64,000 bases of DNA from Azospirillum sp. RU38E (GTDB lineage Bacteria > Pseudomonadota > Alphaproteobacteria > Azospirillales > Azospirillaceae): assembly GCF_900188385.1 (NCBI RefSeq), contig NZ_FZOI01000009.1, positions 124,001 through 188,000 of the forward strand, in the 5' to 3' direction. This document shows positions 9,695 to 18,386 of the stretch, one piece after another. The stretch's first letter is position 1; every line of letters begins with the position of its first letter. A model generated the notes under the pieces. It did not search any database. It was not told the DNA's origin and saw only the letters and a list, made by a program, of their open reading frames with translations. A program made the translations under genes and the position numbers.

Positions 9695-9778
9695 GCCTGC
9701 TGTAACGCCTGACGGCTTTGTGGGCGGTTGTTTTCTGGCTGGCTACAAGGTTTGCCACCACGTTTGCCAAAATCTCTC

Positions 9779-9863
9779 CCGTCACCCCGGCGCAGGCCGG
9801 GGTCCAGGTTCGTAGAGCACAGCGCCTGTGGCCCCTGGACCCCGGCCTGCGCCGGGGTGACGG
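9779..9863. repeat. REP-like palindromic repeat, copy 2
   Basis: Arms at 9779-9807 and 9835-9863 are perfect reverse complements of 29 bp and match copy 1 at 3093-3179. The spacer matches apart from a few bases. It lies between etfB and etfA, again within what is functionally one operon. No other gene is seen in the 257-base interval. Confidence 0.9.
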
Positions 9864-9951
9864 TTGAGAGAGATGAAAGCGTGGTGACAGACCTCAGCCG
9901 TTGCTGTCAGCCCCCCGCAAAGCCGCTCCCCCGATTGAGGAGACACCCATC

Positions 9952-10893
9952 ATGAGCATTCTGGTAATCGCCGAACCCACGAGCGGCGCTGTGAAGAAGC
10001 CGACGCTGACCAGCCTGGGGGCGGCGGCGAAGATTGGCGGGGAAACCCATGTGCTGGTGGCCGGCCAGGGCGTGGCCGATGCCGGTGCGGCCGCCGCCCA
10101 GGCCGCCGGTGTGGCCAAGGCGCTGGTCGCCGACAGTGCCGAATATGCCCAGCCGCTGGCCGAGAATTTCGCCCCGCTGGTGGTGGCGGCCGTGAAGGCC
10201 GGTGGTTACGGCCATGTGCTGTTCCCGGCCACCACCTTTGGCAAGAATCTGGCCCCGCGCGTGGCGGCCCTGCTGGATGTGCAGCAGATCAGCGAGATCA
10301 GCGGCGTGGTGTCGCCCGACACGTTCGAACGCCCGATCTATGCCGGCAATGCCATTGCCACGGTGAAGTCGGCCGACGCCATCAAGGTGATCACCGTGCG
10401 CGGCACGGCGTTTGAGGCAGCCGCCGAAACGGGCGGTGCCGGTGCGGTGGAGGCCCTGGCCGCCACGGGCGATGCCGGCCTGTCCAGCTTTGTCGGGGCC
10501 GAACTGACCAAGTCGGAACGGCCGGAACTGACGGCAGCGCGGGTGATTGTCTCGGGCGGTCGTGGGATGCAGTCGGGCGAGAATTTCCCGCTGCTGGACG
10601 CGCTGGCCGACAAGCTGGGGGCGGCCGTGGGGGCCAGCCGTGCGGCGGTGGATGCCGGTTTCGTGCCCAACGATTATCAGGTCGGCCAGACCGGCAAGAT
10701 CGTGGCGCCGGAACTGTATATCGCCGTCGGTATCTCCGGCGCCATCCAGCATCTGGCCGGCATGAAGGACAGCAAGGTCATCGTTGCCATCAACAAGGAT
10801 GAAGAAGCGCCGATGTTCCAGGTGGCCGATTACGGTCTGGTCGGCGATCTGTTCAAGATCGTTCCGGAACTGACCGCTGCTCTGGCAAAGTAA
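9952..10893 (+). CDS. etfA: Electron transfer flavoprotein alpha subunit EtfA
   Basis: FAD-binding subunit of ETF. The 313 residues begin [19 protein letters not shown] and carry the C-terminal FAD domain: [31 protein letters not shown] and [15 protein letters not shown], ending in [11 protein letters not shown]. Start 9952 is preceded by GAGGAGACACCC; the in-frame ATG at 9901 has no such site. Last gene of the fatty-acid oxidation cluster; a strong hairpin follows its stop. Confidence 0.96.
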   Translation: MSILVIAEPTSGAVKKPTLTSLGAAAKIGGETHVLVAGQGVADAGAAAAQAAGVAKALVADSAEYAQPLAENFAPLVVAAVKAGGYGHVLFPATTFGKNLAPRVAALLDVQQISEISGVVSPDTFERPIYAGNAIATVKSADAIKVITVRGTAFEAAAETGGAGAVEALAATGDAGLSSFVGAELTKSERPELTAARVIVSGGRGMQSGENFPLLDALADKLGAAVGASRAAVDAGFVPNDYQVGQTGKIVAPELYIAVGISGAIQHLAGMKDSKVIVAINKDEEAPMFQVADYGLVGDLFKIVPELTAALAK

Positions 10894-10897
10894 TACC

Positions 10898-10931
10898 AAT
10901 CTCCCTTGATCGTGACCGATCCAGGGAGATT
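10898..10931 (+). terminator. Hairpin after etfA
   Basis: Arms AATCTCCCT (10898-10906) and AGGGAGATT (10923-10931) enclose an inner GATCG/CGATC pair (10908-10912, 10917-10921) with a TGAC loop. It lies 4 bases after the etfA stop codon and could end the etf transcript, although no long T run follows. It is also the end of the dispersed repeat described at 10932-11050. Confidence 0.5.
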
Positions 10932-11050
10932 TCGTGTTCCCTCAGACGCCGGGCGGGCGCATAAGGCACCCTTGGCTTACGCCGCACGTGCGGCGGGCCG
11001 GCGGTCGCCGGCCTCCAACCCGCCTAAAGGTTGACCTTTAGGCGGGTTTG
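10932..11050 (-). repeat. Dispersed hairpin repeat family, copy 1
   Basis: Read on the minus strand, this stretch matches 34139-34260: a hairpin with core CCGCC(t/g)AAAGGT, then TTGGAGGCCG(g/a)CGACCGCCG, GTGCGGCG, AGCCAAG, CGCCCGGC and TGAGG. The hairpin here has perfect 15-bp arms at 11017-11031 and 11034-11048 with a 2-base centre. It may double as a bidirectional terminator between etfA and the convergent gene ending at 11057. Confidence 0.7.
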
Positions 11051-11056
11051 TATGAA

Positions 11057-11857
11057 TCAGACTTTCATCCACAGGGCGGCCATCACCCCCCGCTCATTGC
11101 CATCATTATGGCCGGCCACGGCCTGATTGACGCCGACCTGCAGCGAGAGGTCGTCCGTTAACTGGTAAACGGCGGAAACCTGCAGCTTATGCCGACGGAA
11201 CTCCCCATAGCCGGGGCCGGCATCGCCGGTGCTCACTGTATTGAAGGATTGCAGCAGCACCTGCAGATCGCTATCGGCGCGCAGGCCCAGGGTCAGGTCC
11301 AAACTGACCTCATTGGCCGGCGGGCCGGTTCGTTCCCGCCAGGCCACCTGCCCATCGAAAAAGGCCGGCAGCCCCGCCACCGTCAGGTTGGTGCCATAGA
11401 GGGCGCGGATTTCCAGATCCAGGTGGCCGGAGCCCAGCGCCGGGTTCCGGTCCGGGTTATAGAAGAAGGGCAGCCGCGCCATCGGCTGCAGGGAAATGAT
11501 GCTGTCCTTTCCACGCCAGACGGCAAAGGTGCCGCCTACCTCGGTATCGGTCACGCCAAAGGTGTGATCGGCACCGCCGCCGCTGCGATCCGCCGACAGG
11601 CGCTGCAAGGTGGGTTTGACAAACAGGCTGGCATCCCTCACCACGCCCCAGCTGGCCAGCGAGGAAAACTCCCATTTGCTGAACTCCAGGCTGCGGCCAT
11701 TATTGCGGCCGTCGAAGCCGGTATCGGACGTGGAGGTGGCCAGGCTGGTGATGATCTGGCCGGTCCCTTCCGCCTGGGGCCAGGCCCCCGCCAGCCCCTG
11801 CTGCGGAAACAGGACAAGGCCCAGCAGCAGCACGGACAAAAGGACAAGACGCTTCAT
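11057..11857 (-). CDS. Predicted outer-membrane protein, function unknown
   Basis: A 266-residue protein with a clear signal peptide (MKRLVLLSVLLLGLVLFPQQ, cleavage near GLAG-A). The mature part has alternating polar/hydrophobic strands and aromatic residues, as in a small beta-barrel, and ends with the strand-like VMAALWMKV. Start 11857 is chosen because the ATG at 11875 would put charged residues before the signal. It is the last gene of the minus-strand exopolysaccharide cluster, 22 bases after the response regulator, so an outer-membrane exit or anchoring role is plausible. I do not recognise the family. Confidence 0.7.
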   Translation of the reverse strand: MKRLVLLSVLLLGLVLFPQQGLAGAWPQAEGTGQIITSLATSTSDTGFDGRNNGRSLEFSKWEFSSLASWGVVRDASLFVKPTLQRLSADRSGGGADHTFGVTDTEVGGTFAVWRGKDSIISLQPMARLPFFYNPDRNPALGSGHLDLEIRALYGTNLTVAGLPAFFDGQVAWRERTGPPANEVSLDLTLGLRADSDLQVLLQSFNTVSTGDAGPGYGEFRRHKLQVSAVYQLTDDLSLQVGVNQAVAGHNDGNERGVMAALWMKV

Positions 11858-11879
11858 CACACCGGTCACCCGCATATCC

Positions 11880-12824
11880 TCACATCATCCCGGCGGACGG
11901 AACATCATCCGCCACGGCGCGGTTCCCGCCATCCAGCTTTGCTTGTTCCCGCGCCGCCTGGGCGCGCGCCTCCAGCCCATCCCCACGGGCACAGCCGATG
12001 CTGAGCGTGATGCAGGGCCAGCCGGAAGAGCGCGGGTGCGGGATCGTCGCATCATAGATGGCGCGGCACAGCGTATCGGCCAGCAGCAGCGCTTCCTTCG
12101 CCGTCGGCCGGCGAGCCAGCAGGGCAAAGGCCCCGTCGGGCAGCACCAGCATCTGGTCACCCACCCGGCCGGGCACCGCGCCCAGCAGGGTCAACACCTG
12201 GCGTTTGACCAGGGCCGCCCCCGTCTCCCCCGCCGCCACCGACAGGTTGGTCCAGCCATCAATCTCCCCGCTGAACAGCCAGAGATCGGCGGCCAGCCGC
12301 CCGGAGAGCAGGGCCGGCAGGGCGGACAGGTCGGGCAGGCCGGTGCCGGGATCGATCCCGGTCAGGCTTGGCTTGTCCCGGCGCAGGGCGGCATTGGCCT
12401 CCGCCAGTGCCGCCTCCCGCTCCCGCCGGCGTTCTGATTCCAGGGCCAGCCGCAGCGCCCCGCGCACCCGGGTCAGCAATTGTACCTGGGTCACCGGCTT
12501 GGTGACATAATCAATGGCCCCGGCCATGAAGGCATTGACCAGACAGGCCTCATCCTCACGCCCCGAGACAACGATGACGGGGATTTCGGCCAGACGCGGG
12601 TTGGATTTGATCCGGCAGACCGCTTCAATCCCATCCTGACCCGGCAATTCCACATCCATCAGGATGGCGCTTACCAGGGGGGGAGGACCGTTACGGCGTT
12701 CCACATCCAGGATGCGGTAGGCTTCTTCGGCCGAGGCCGCCTCCAGCACCGACAGATTGCCGGCGCGCAGCATATGGCCCAGCAGCATCCGCACTTCGGG
12801 CACATCGTCGATGATCAAAATCAT
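11880..12824 (-). CDS. Response regulator with degenerate GGDEF domain
   Basis: The 314 residues consist of a receiver domain (1-120: acidic pair D6/D7, phospho-acceptor D57 in LMDVELPG, K109 in VTKP), a short linker helix, and a GGDEF-fold region (about 150-295). The cyclase signature GG(D/E)EF is replaced by DGAFA, so cyclase activity is very unlikely; a signalling or c-di-GMP-independent scaffold role is possible. Its start overlaps the stop of the upstream membrane-protein gene by 4 bases. Its place in an operon with an MshEN-domain synthase suggests phospho-dependent control of polysaccharide production. Confidence 0.85.
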   Translation of the reverse strand: MILIIDDVPEVRMLLGHMLRAGNLSVLEAASAEEAYRILDVERRNGPPPLVSAILMDVELPGQDGIEAVCRIKSNPRLAEIPVIVVSGREDEACLVNAFMAGAIDYVTKPVTQVQLLTRVRGALRLALESERRREREAALAEANAALRRDKPSLTGIDPGTGLPDLSALPALLSGRLAADLWLFSGEIDGWTNLSVAAGETGAALVKRQVLTLLGAVPGRVGDQMLVLPDGAFALLARRPTAKEALLLADTLCRAIYDATIPHPRSSGWPCITLSIGCARGDGLEARAQAAREQAKLDGGNRAVADDVPSAGMM

Positions 12825-14404
12825 GGCACCTGCCCCCGCCCGCTCTCACCGTTTCTGCCGGCTTGTGATTGATCCGGCATCCGCCACAGACGCCAATTCC
12901 CCTGCGTGATCACCAGGGTACCGCCAGCCGGCCCATCCCGCCACAAGGTGGGAAAGGCCCGGCTGATCCGATCCCGCATCCCACGTGGGCTGGCAGGATC
13001 CTGCAGCGCCACATAGGCTGTTGAAATATATCCGGCAATCATGTCGGCTTTAAGCCGGTCTGTGCTGGTCAGCACCAGACCATCCGCCCCACCCCGCGCC
13101 GGCACCAGCATACCCGAAACATCTGCATCAAGCGCGATATCATGGGTATCCCGCAGCAGGCGGCCAAAGGCGGCATCATCCATCGTCTGCGCTTCTGCCA
13201 CCGGCTGCCCCGCCAGGGCCAGCCGCCAGGCGGTGGCGACCGGTGCCGGCTGATAGCCCTGCACCAGCCAGCCACCGGCCAGGCTGATCAGCGCCAGCAG
13301 CAACGCCACCGGCGCTGACAGCCGGGCCGGCCGCGCGGCCACCAGCGCCATGACACCAAGCGGCACCAGATAGGCCAGCAGGCGGGACGGATGGTCCAGA
13401 TAGCGGGTCAGGGAGCCGATAGCGATCGCCGCCAGCACCGCCAGCGCCAGCATCAGCAAGGTGAAGCGGGCCTGCCGGTCCACCACCCGGCCCAGCGCCG
13501 CCGGCAGCAGCGGCAAGCCCAGCAGCGCCATCAAGGCGCCTACCAGCAGGGAGCCCGGCAGCGTATGCCCCCCGCCCAGCAGCCAGGGATGTGCCCCCAT
13601 ATTGGCCGCCGCCCCCCGGATCACCGCATCCACCCCGGCGGCGAAGGCCAGGGCCGAGCCGCCAAATATCCAATTGACATAGAGATAGCCGAGCAGGGTG
13701 AAACAGCCCGGAAACAGCAGCACCAGCAGCACCCCGACCGGCGACCGGGAAATCAGACCCGGCGGGGCCAGCACCACCATGAAGGGCAATAAGGCCAGCA
13801 CCAGATACGCCCCGGAGGCCGAGGAGAACAGCATCAGCGCCAGCGCCACGCCCACCAGGGCCATGGCGTTGACATCCCCGCTATGGCGCATCCGGATGGC
13901 CGCCGGCACCAGCAGGCTGAAAGCCAACACCCCCAGCGGCCCCCCGCTGCCCCCGGCAATGGCCTGCTGCAAGGACGGCTGGGCCAGCAGGATGAGCGCG
14001 AGCAGGCCGGCAGGAAACCGGCCGTAACCCGCCCCCTGCAGCAGCCCGGCCCACAGTGCCGCCATGGCCGCCCCCACCAGCACATTGACCAGCAAGGGCA
14101 AGGGCACCCCCGCCGTTCCCGGCAGCAGGCCAGCCAGCAGATCGGTGGACAGGGCCAGCGGCGGAAAGCTGATGGCAAACAGCTCCCGGAAGGCGCTGGC
14201 ATCAGAGGCGGCCACCAGGGCGGTGCGCCAGCGGTCAATGCCGATATCCGCCAGATAGCCATTATCCAGCACGCGCATCGTCAGCAGGCCGCAGAGCAGC
14301 AGCCCGGCCACAAACCAGAGGAGATAGAAGGACAGGGTGGAGGCCGGGTGGCGGACCGCTGCCGCCTCTCCCCCCACGCGCCGCGGGCGCGCTTGCGCAT
14401 CCAT
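12821..14404 (-). CDS. Polytopic membrane protein of exopolysaccharide cluster
   Basis: A 527-residue integral membrane protein with roughly ten hydrophobic segments from residue 25 to about 405 and a soluble C-terminal part of about 110 residues (LVPARGGADGLVLTSTDRLK). Start ATG 14404 lies 5 bases after the synthase stop at 14410; the upstream extension overlaps the synthase. The layout resembles membrane glycosyltransferase-like proteins, but I see no diagnostic motif and assign no enzyme activity. Tight coupling on both sides indicates a role with the GT2 synthase. Confidence 0.75.
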   Translation of the reverse strand: MDAQARPRRVGGEAAAVRHPASTLSFYLLWFVAGLLLCGLLTMRVLDNGYLADIGIDRWRTALVAASDASAFRELFAISFPPLALSTDLLAGLLPGTAGVPLPLLVNVLVGAAMAALWAGLLQGAGYGRFPAGLLALILLAQPSLQQAIAGGSGGPLGVLAFSLLVPAAIRMRHSGDVNAMALVGVALALMLFSSASGAYLVLALLPFMVVLAPPGLISRSPVGVLLVLLFPGCFTLLGYLYVNWIFGGSALAFAAGVDAVIRGAAANMGAHPWLLGGGHTLPGSLLVGALMALLGLPLLPAALGRVVDRQARFTLLMLALAVLAAIAIGSLTRYLDHPSRLLAYLVPLGVMALVAARPARLSAPVALLLALISLAGGWLVQGYQPAPVATAWRLALAGQPVAEAQTMDDAAFGRLLRDTHDIALDADVSGMLVPARGGADGLVLTSTDRLKADMIAGYISTAYVALQDPASPRGMRDRISRAFPTLWRDGPAGGTLVITQGNWRLWRMPDQSQAGRNGESGRGQVP

Positions 14405-14409
14405 GGCCG

Positions 14410-16287
14410 TCACTGGTTCATGCTGGCCATCGCCTTGGCCACCTCCTGCTTGGTCACAGCGGAGAGGCCGTGCTGGGTCTTTTCCCAATAGAAGGGGTTG
14501 CGCACCAGCTGCCACAGCGCCTTATAGGCCGCCACCGACATCAGCGCCCAATAGCCCGCCACCGTCAGCCCCCAGGGCGCCAGATTCATCCAGCCCCGCT
14601 TCACCGGGGCGATGATCGACAGATAGGTGAACAGACCATTGCCGGCCAGCAGGTTGAACAGCGACAGGTATAACAGCGCCGTCGGGAACAGCTGATCCAG
14701 GAAGGCGCCGCCAAACAGCAGCCAGAACAGGTAGAAGCCCCAGAAGATCGGGTTGAGGATGCCCGACAGCATGGTGCCGCCGACAAAGAACTGAAAGCCC
14801 CAGAACCCCCCCGCCCCCACCGAGCGGTAGAGGCGCCAGGGATGGCGCATATGCACCAGATAGGTCTGCATATAGCCCTTGATCCAGCGCGAACGCTGCC
14901 GGATCCAGTTGGGGATGGAGACGTTGGCTTCCTCAAACGTGGTGGAGTTGCAGACGGCCACCCGATAGCCCTTCTGCGTCAGCCGCACGCCCAGATCGGC
15001 ATCCTCCGTCACATTGAACGGATCCCAGGAATGGAGCTTGCGCAGCACATCCATCCGGAAATGGTTCGACGTACCGCCCAGCGGAATGGGAATACGCAGC
15101 CGTTCCAGCCCCGGCAGCATGTAATCAAACCAGAGCGAGTAATCGAGCGTGAACATCCGGGTCAGCCAGTTCTCCTCCGCATTGAAATAATTCAGGCGGC
15201 ACTGGATGCAGGCAACCTGCGGCCCGGCCTTTTCAAAGGCGATGACCACTTTCTTCAGCTGATCCGGTTCCGGCTGATCTTCGGCATCGAAGATCACCAG
15301 ATAATCGCCCCGGGCAAAATTGATGGCATAGTTGCAGGCCTTGGGCTTGGTCTGCGGCTTGGAGGCCGGGACGCGGATAATCTCGAAGGAGCCTTCCAGA
15401 CCCAGGGCCTTGGCCGCATCAATGGTTTCGCGGTCTCCCGCCTCCAGCACCAGCTTGATATCCAGCTTGGCCATCGGATAATCCAGCCGCCGCAGCGCGG
15501 CGGCAAGGATGGGCAGTACCTCCGGTTCCTTATACATCGGCACCAGCACGGTGAAGACCGGCAGGTCATCATCCTTCAGCGCCTTTACCTCCGCGTCGGT
15601 CACCTTGCGGTCCACGACGCGGGCATTGGCCCCAAAGGCCACCAGCACCGATTTCAGCACGAAATTGCCCAGATAGAAGACCGCCATCACCAGATTGAAG
15701 GCGATCAGCGTGCCCACCGGGGCAAAGGCAAAGCCGGCCAGCAGCACGGTAAGGCAGAGATATAAAAACAGTCCCTGCTGCGGCGTCACCACCTGCTTGG
15801 CGGAGCTTTCCGGGTCCATGTCGGCCAGCCCGAACACGGCCTTGTGGCTATATTCCTTTTCAAAGGTGCGCTGCAGGGTCCAGAGGATGTCGAACTTGGA
15901 GGTGACGACCATCCAGACATCCGGCCCAAAATGCCGGCGCGCGAACAGCAGCGCCTCCGGCCCCGGATCAGCGGTGGCGACAATCACCTGCCCACCCTGC
16001 CGCCGCCAGGGCAGCAGCAGCAGGCGGGCATAATCATCCATATGTTCTGCCCGCGCCAGAGTCGGGTCAGGCCGCGCCTCCATCAGATCCATGAAGGCCA
16101 GCCCGAACCGGTCGGCCAGGGTGCGGTAAAAATCGCGTGGCTTCACCATGCCCTGGGAAATGACGATATCGCCGAAGCGCACGTTCCATTGCCGCTGCAG
16201 TTCCAGCGCACGCTCCAGCTGATCCAGCCGGAGCAGGCCGTTGGCAATCAGCAATTCACCGATGGGTGGGGAGGAGAAGCTGTTCAT
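14410..16287 (-). CDS. GT2 family polysaccharide synthase with N-terminal MshEN domain
   Basis: A 625-residue inner-membrane processive glycosyltransferase. Residues 8-70 match the MshEN (GspE N-terminal) fold in two halves, IGELLIANGLLRLDQLERAL and FGDIVISQGMVKPRDF; this module binds c-di-GMP in MshE and NfrB. The first-half Arg of RLG is missing here (PIG), the second-half RFG is kept. Two membrane helices follow (about 175-215), then the catalytic domain with FDAEDQPEPDQ (DxD-like), NVTEDADLG (base) and RQRSRWIKG (Q-x-x-R-W), and more helices to the C-terminus. Similar to NfrB with domain order reversed, and distantly to BcsA; no PilZ domain is seen. Confidence 0.88.
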   Translation of the reverse strand: MNSFSSPPIGELLIANGLLRLDQLERALELQRQWNVRFGDIVISQGMVKPRDFYRTLADRFGLAFMDLMEARPDPTLARAEHMDDYARLLLLPWRRQGGQVIVATADPGPEALLFARRHFGPDVWMVVTSKFDILWTLQRTFEKEYSHKAVFGLADMDPESSAKQVVTPQQGLFLYLCLTVLLAGFAFAPVGTLIAFNLVMAVFYLGNFVLKSVLVAFGANARVVDRKVTDAEVKALKDDDLPVFTVLVPMYKEPEVLPILAAALRRLDYPMAKLDIKLVLEAGDRETIDAAKALGLEGSFEIIRVPASKPQTKPKACNYAINFARGDYLVIFDAEDQPEPDQLKKVVIAFEKAGPQVACIQCRLNYFNAEENWLTRMFTLDYSLWFDYMLPGLERLRIPIPLGGTSNHFRMDVLRKLHSWDPFNVTEDADLGVRLTQKGYRVAVCNSTTFEEANVSIPNWIRQRSRWIKGYMQTYLVHMRHPWRLYRSVGAGGFWGFQFFVGGTMLSGILNPIFWGFYLFWLLFGGAFLDQLFPTALLYLSLFNLLAGNGLFTYLSIIAPVKRGWMNLAPWGLTVAGYWALMSVAAYKALWQLVRNPFYWEKTQHGLSAVTKQEVAKAMASMNQ

Positions 16288-16301
16288 CCCATCAACCCCG
16301 C

Positions 16302-18326
16302 TCAGGCCTTGGGCTTGGAACGGCTGCGATACCAGCGGGCGGCGATGCCGGCCACGGCGGCGGTCAGCGCCACCCAGACGCCAGCCACCAGCAGGATGCG
16401 GAAACGGTCCACCCAGTCGGCCCAGGCCGATGCCTCGCCCACCTCCACCCGCACCGCGCGTTCGCGCAGCGTATCCAGGCTCATCAGCAGGCCGCTGGCA
16501 TCGGCGAAGGCGACATTGCCCTTATCCAGCGCCAGGGCGGCCGGCACCGGGATCGGCCCGCTGCCACCCGATTGCAGCACCAGGCCCGGCTGCCCGCCGG
16601 CCGTGGCCAGCTGGGCCACCAGCAGGCCGGGCGTGCCGGAGACATCCAGCAACAGGCGCTTCTGCCGGTCCACCACCTTGACGAACCCTTCCTCCATCGC
16701 CACCGGCAGATCAATGCCGGCGGGCAGTTTGCTGCCGGGCAGCAGCAGGAAGGGCCGCGTCGGCGCCTTGCCCTCATCCAGGACCACCTGCAGACCCTGG
16801 CTGCTGGGGGACAGGCCGTTCAGCGCCTTCACCGCCAGGGCCAGGGAATTGGCGGGGTCGGCCAGGGCCGCCTGTGGTACCACCACCATCAGCCCCTCGG
16901 CAAAGGCGGAACCCAGGGCGTAGAAATCAGCCGGGTCTGCCTTGTCGGCCACCAGTTCCACGGCACTGCCCGGCAGCAGCTGCGCCGGGGAGGCCAGGGG
17001 CGCATCCTTGCAATTGCCGGCGACCGGCTGGCGCTGCAGCACCACACGGATGGCATTGCTGCGGCCCAGCAGCCCGTCGGGCAGCGGCACCGTCAGGGCG
17101 CGGGCCTGGGCGCCGCCATCCAGCGTCACCGAGCGCAGCAGCAGGTCATTGACGAAAATATGGGCCAGCTGCGGCTGGCTGGTCATGGCAGCACCGGGCG
17201 CCAGCTCAACCCGCAGGGCGGCCGGGCGCTTGCCCTTGGGCACCATGGCATAATCCAGCCGCAGCTGCCATTCGCCCCGGTCGACCACCTCCTGCACGCC
17301 CTGGCCCAGCCCCAGCCGGGTAAAGGCGATGGCGTCGGGATCGGGTTTCACCGCCGGCTGGCTGGCACGCGGTGTGACCTGCGCGCCCCCCGCCAAAGCC
17401 CGCCAGTCGGACGCCAGATACAGCGCCGTCTGCGCATTGGCCCCGTCGGTCAGTACCACCAGGGGGAAGCGGCCATTGCGCAGCAGGCGGGCCGTCCCGC
17501 TGCCGTCCCCCTTCAGCGCCGCCAGTTCGGCGGCGGGCGCGATGATGATTTCTGCCGGGGCCTGTTCCGGTTCCGCCGGCAGGCTGGCGGGCAGCCGCAG
17601 GAAGCTGACCTTGTGGCCCTGACGGCCCAGTTCTGCGGCCAGCACCAGGGCCGCTTCGTAATGGTCCCGGCTCAGCGGTGCCGCCGACAGGGCGATGCGG
17701 ACATGGCGGGGCAACACCGCCATGGCGGCGCGCAGGCTGGTGATGGAAGCCGGATCGTAGCTGTAATGCAGCGCCGTTTCCGGCGCCAGGGTGACATAGC
17801 CGCCGGGCAGACGCTGATCGGCGCAACGATCATCGGTCCAGGCCGCACCATAGGTGAAGCCGACCCGGACATAATCCTGACCCTGCCCCGTCCGCGCCAC
17901 GTCCAGCGCCAGCGGCACAGCGGCGGTGCCCAGCACCCCGCTCCAGCGCGGGCGGCCATCAATGGCGATCTGGGCCGCCGCGCGGATCGGGCCGGGAATG
18001 GCGCTGTCCAGCACCCCTTCCAGCCGCAGCCCGCTGACCGGTACACCGTCCGGCACGGGGAAGAACAGGTCGCGCTGACCGGAAAAGCCGTTGAAGCTCA
18101 GCCCCTCGGTAAAGCCCAGTTCCGCCAGCGTCACCTGCCGGTCCAGCAGGCGCGGTGCCTTGGCCAAAGCCGCAGGGGCGGGGGTAGGCGGCGCCACGGG
18201 TGCGGCCGGGGCCGCCTCCGTCTTGGGCTTTGCCACCGCTGCCGGTTTCTTAGCCGCCGCATCGGCAGCCAGGGGGAAGGCCATGGCGACAGTGGCCAGA
18301 AGGACAGTCTGCAACATGGTCTTCAT
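16302..18326 (-). CDS. BcsB-like periplasmic subunit of polysaccharide synthase
   Basis: The 674-residue protein has a signal peptide (MKTMLQTVLLATVAMAF, cleavage near ADAAA), a Lys/Ala/Pro-rich linker, repeated jelly-roll/flavodoxin-like segments as in cellulose synthase subunit BcsB, and a C-terminal membrane anchor (FRILLVAGVWVALTAAVAGI) followed by basic residues. BcsB-type proteins guide the nascent glycan through the periplasm. Start ATG 18326 has AGGAAC upstream; the open frame continues to 19415 but overlaps another gene and is not coding there. First gene of the minus-strand operon, 14 bases before the GT2 synthase. The polymer need not be cellulose. Confidence 0.82.
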   Translation of the reverse strand: MKTMLQTVLLATVAMAFPLAADAAAKKPAAVAKPKTEAAPAAPVAPPTPAPAALAKAPRLLDRQVTLAELGFTEGLSFNGFSGQRDLFFPVPDGVPVSGLRLEGVLDSAIPGPIRAAAQIAIDGRPRWSGVLGTAAVPLALDVARTGQGQDYVRVGFTYGAAWTDDRCADQRLPGGYVTLAPETALHYSYDPASITSLRAAMAVLPRHVRIALSAAPLSRDHYEAALVLAAELGRQGHKVSFLRLPASLPAEPEQAPAEIIIAPAAELAALKGDGSGTARLLRNGRFPLVVLTDGANAQTALYLASDWRALAGGAQVTPRASQPAVKPDPDAIAFTRLGLGQGVQEVVDRGEWQLRLDYAMVPKGKRPAALRVELAPGAAMTSQPQLAHIFVNDLLLRSVTLDGGAQARALTVPLPDGLLGRSNAIRVVLQRQPVAGNCKDAPLASPAQLLPGSAVELVADKADPADFYALGSAFAEGLMVVVPQAALADPANSLALAVKALNGLSPSSQGLQVVLDEGKAPTRPFLLLPGSKLPAGIDLPVAMEEGFVKVVDRQKRLLLDVSGTPGLLVAQLATAGGQPGLVLQSGGSGPIPVPAALALDKGNVAFADASGLLMSLDTLRERAVRVEVGEASAWADWVDRFRILLVAGVWVALTAAVAGIAARWYRSRSKPKA

Positions 18327-18386
18327 GGAAAAGTTCCTGTAAAGGGCGGGGACAGTCGGCATGATTGAGGAAAAGGAGAAGGGTTG

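Noticed and set aside
14410-18326. Cellulose synthase BcsA-BcsB
   Set aside because: The GT2 lacks a PilZ domain and has an MshEN module instead; no BcsC or BcsZ is present. Only the BcsB-like fold is similar.
16266-18368. Open frame of 700 codons opposite the BcsB-like gene
   Set aside because: Shadow frame with Gln/Arg/His bias and no domain; the minus strand has signal peptide and membrane anchor.
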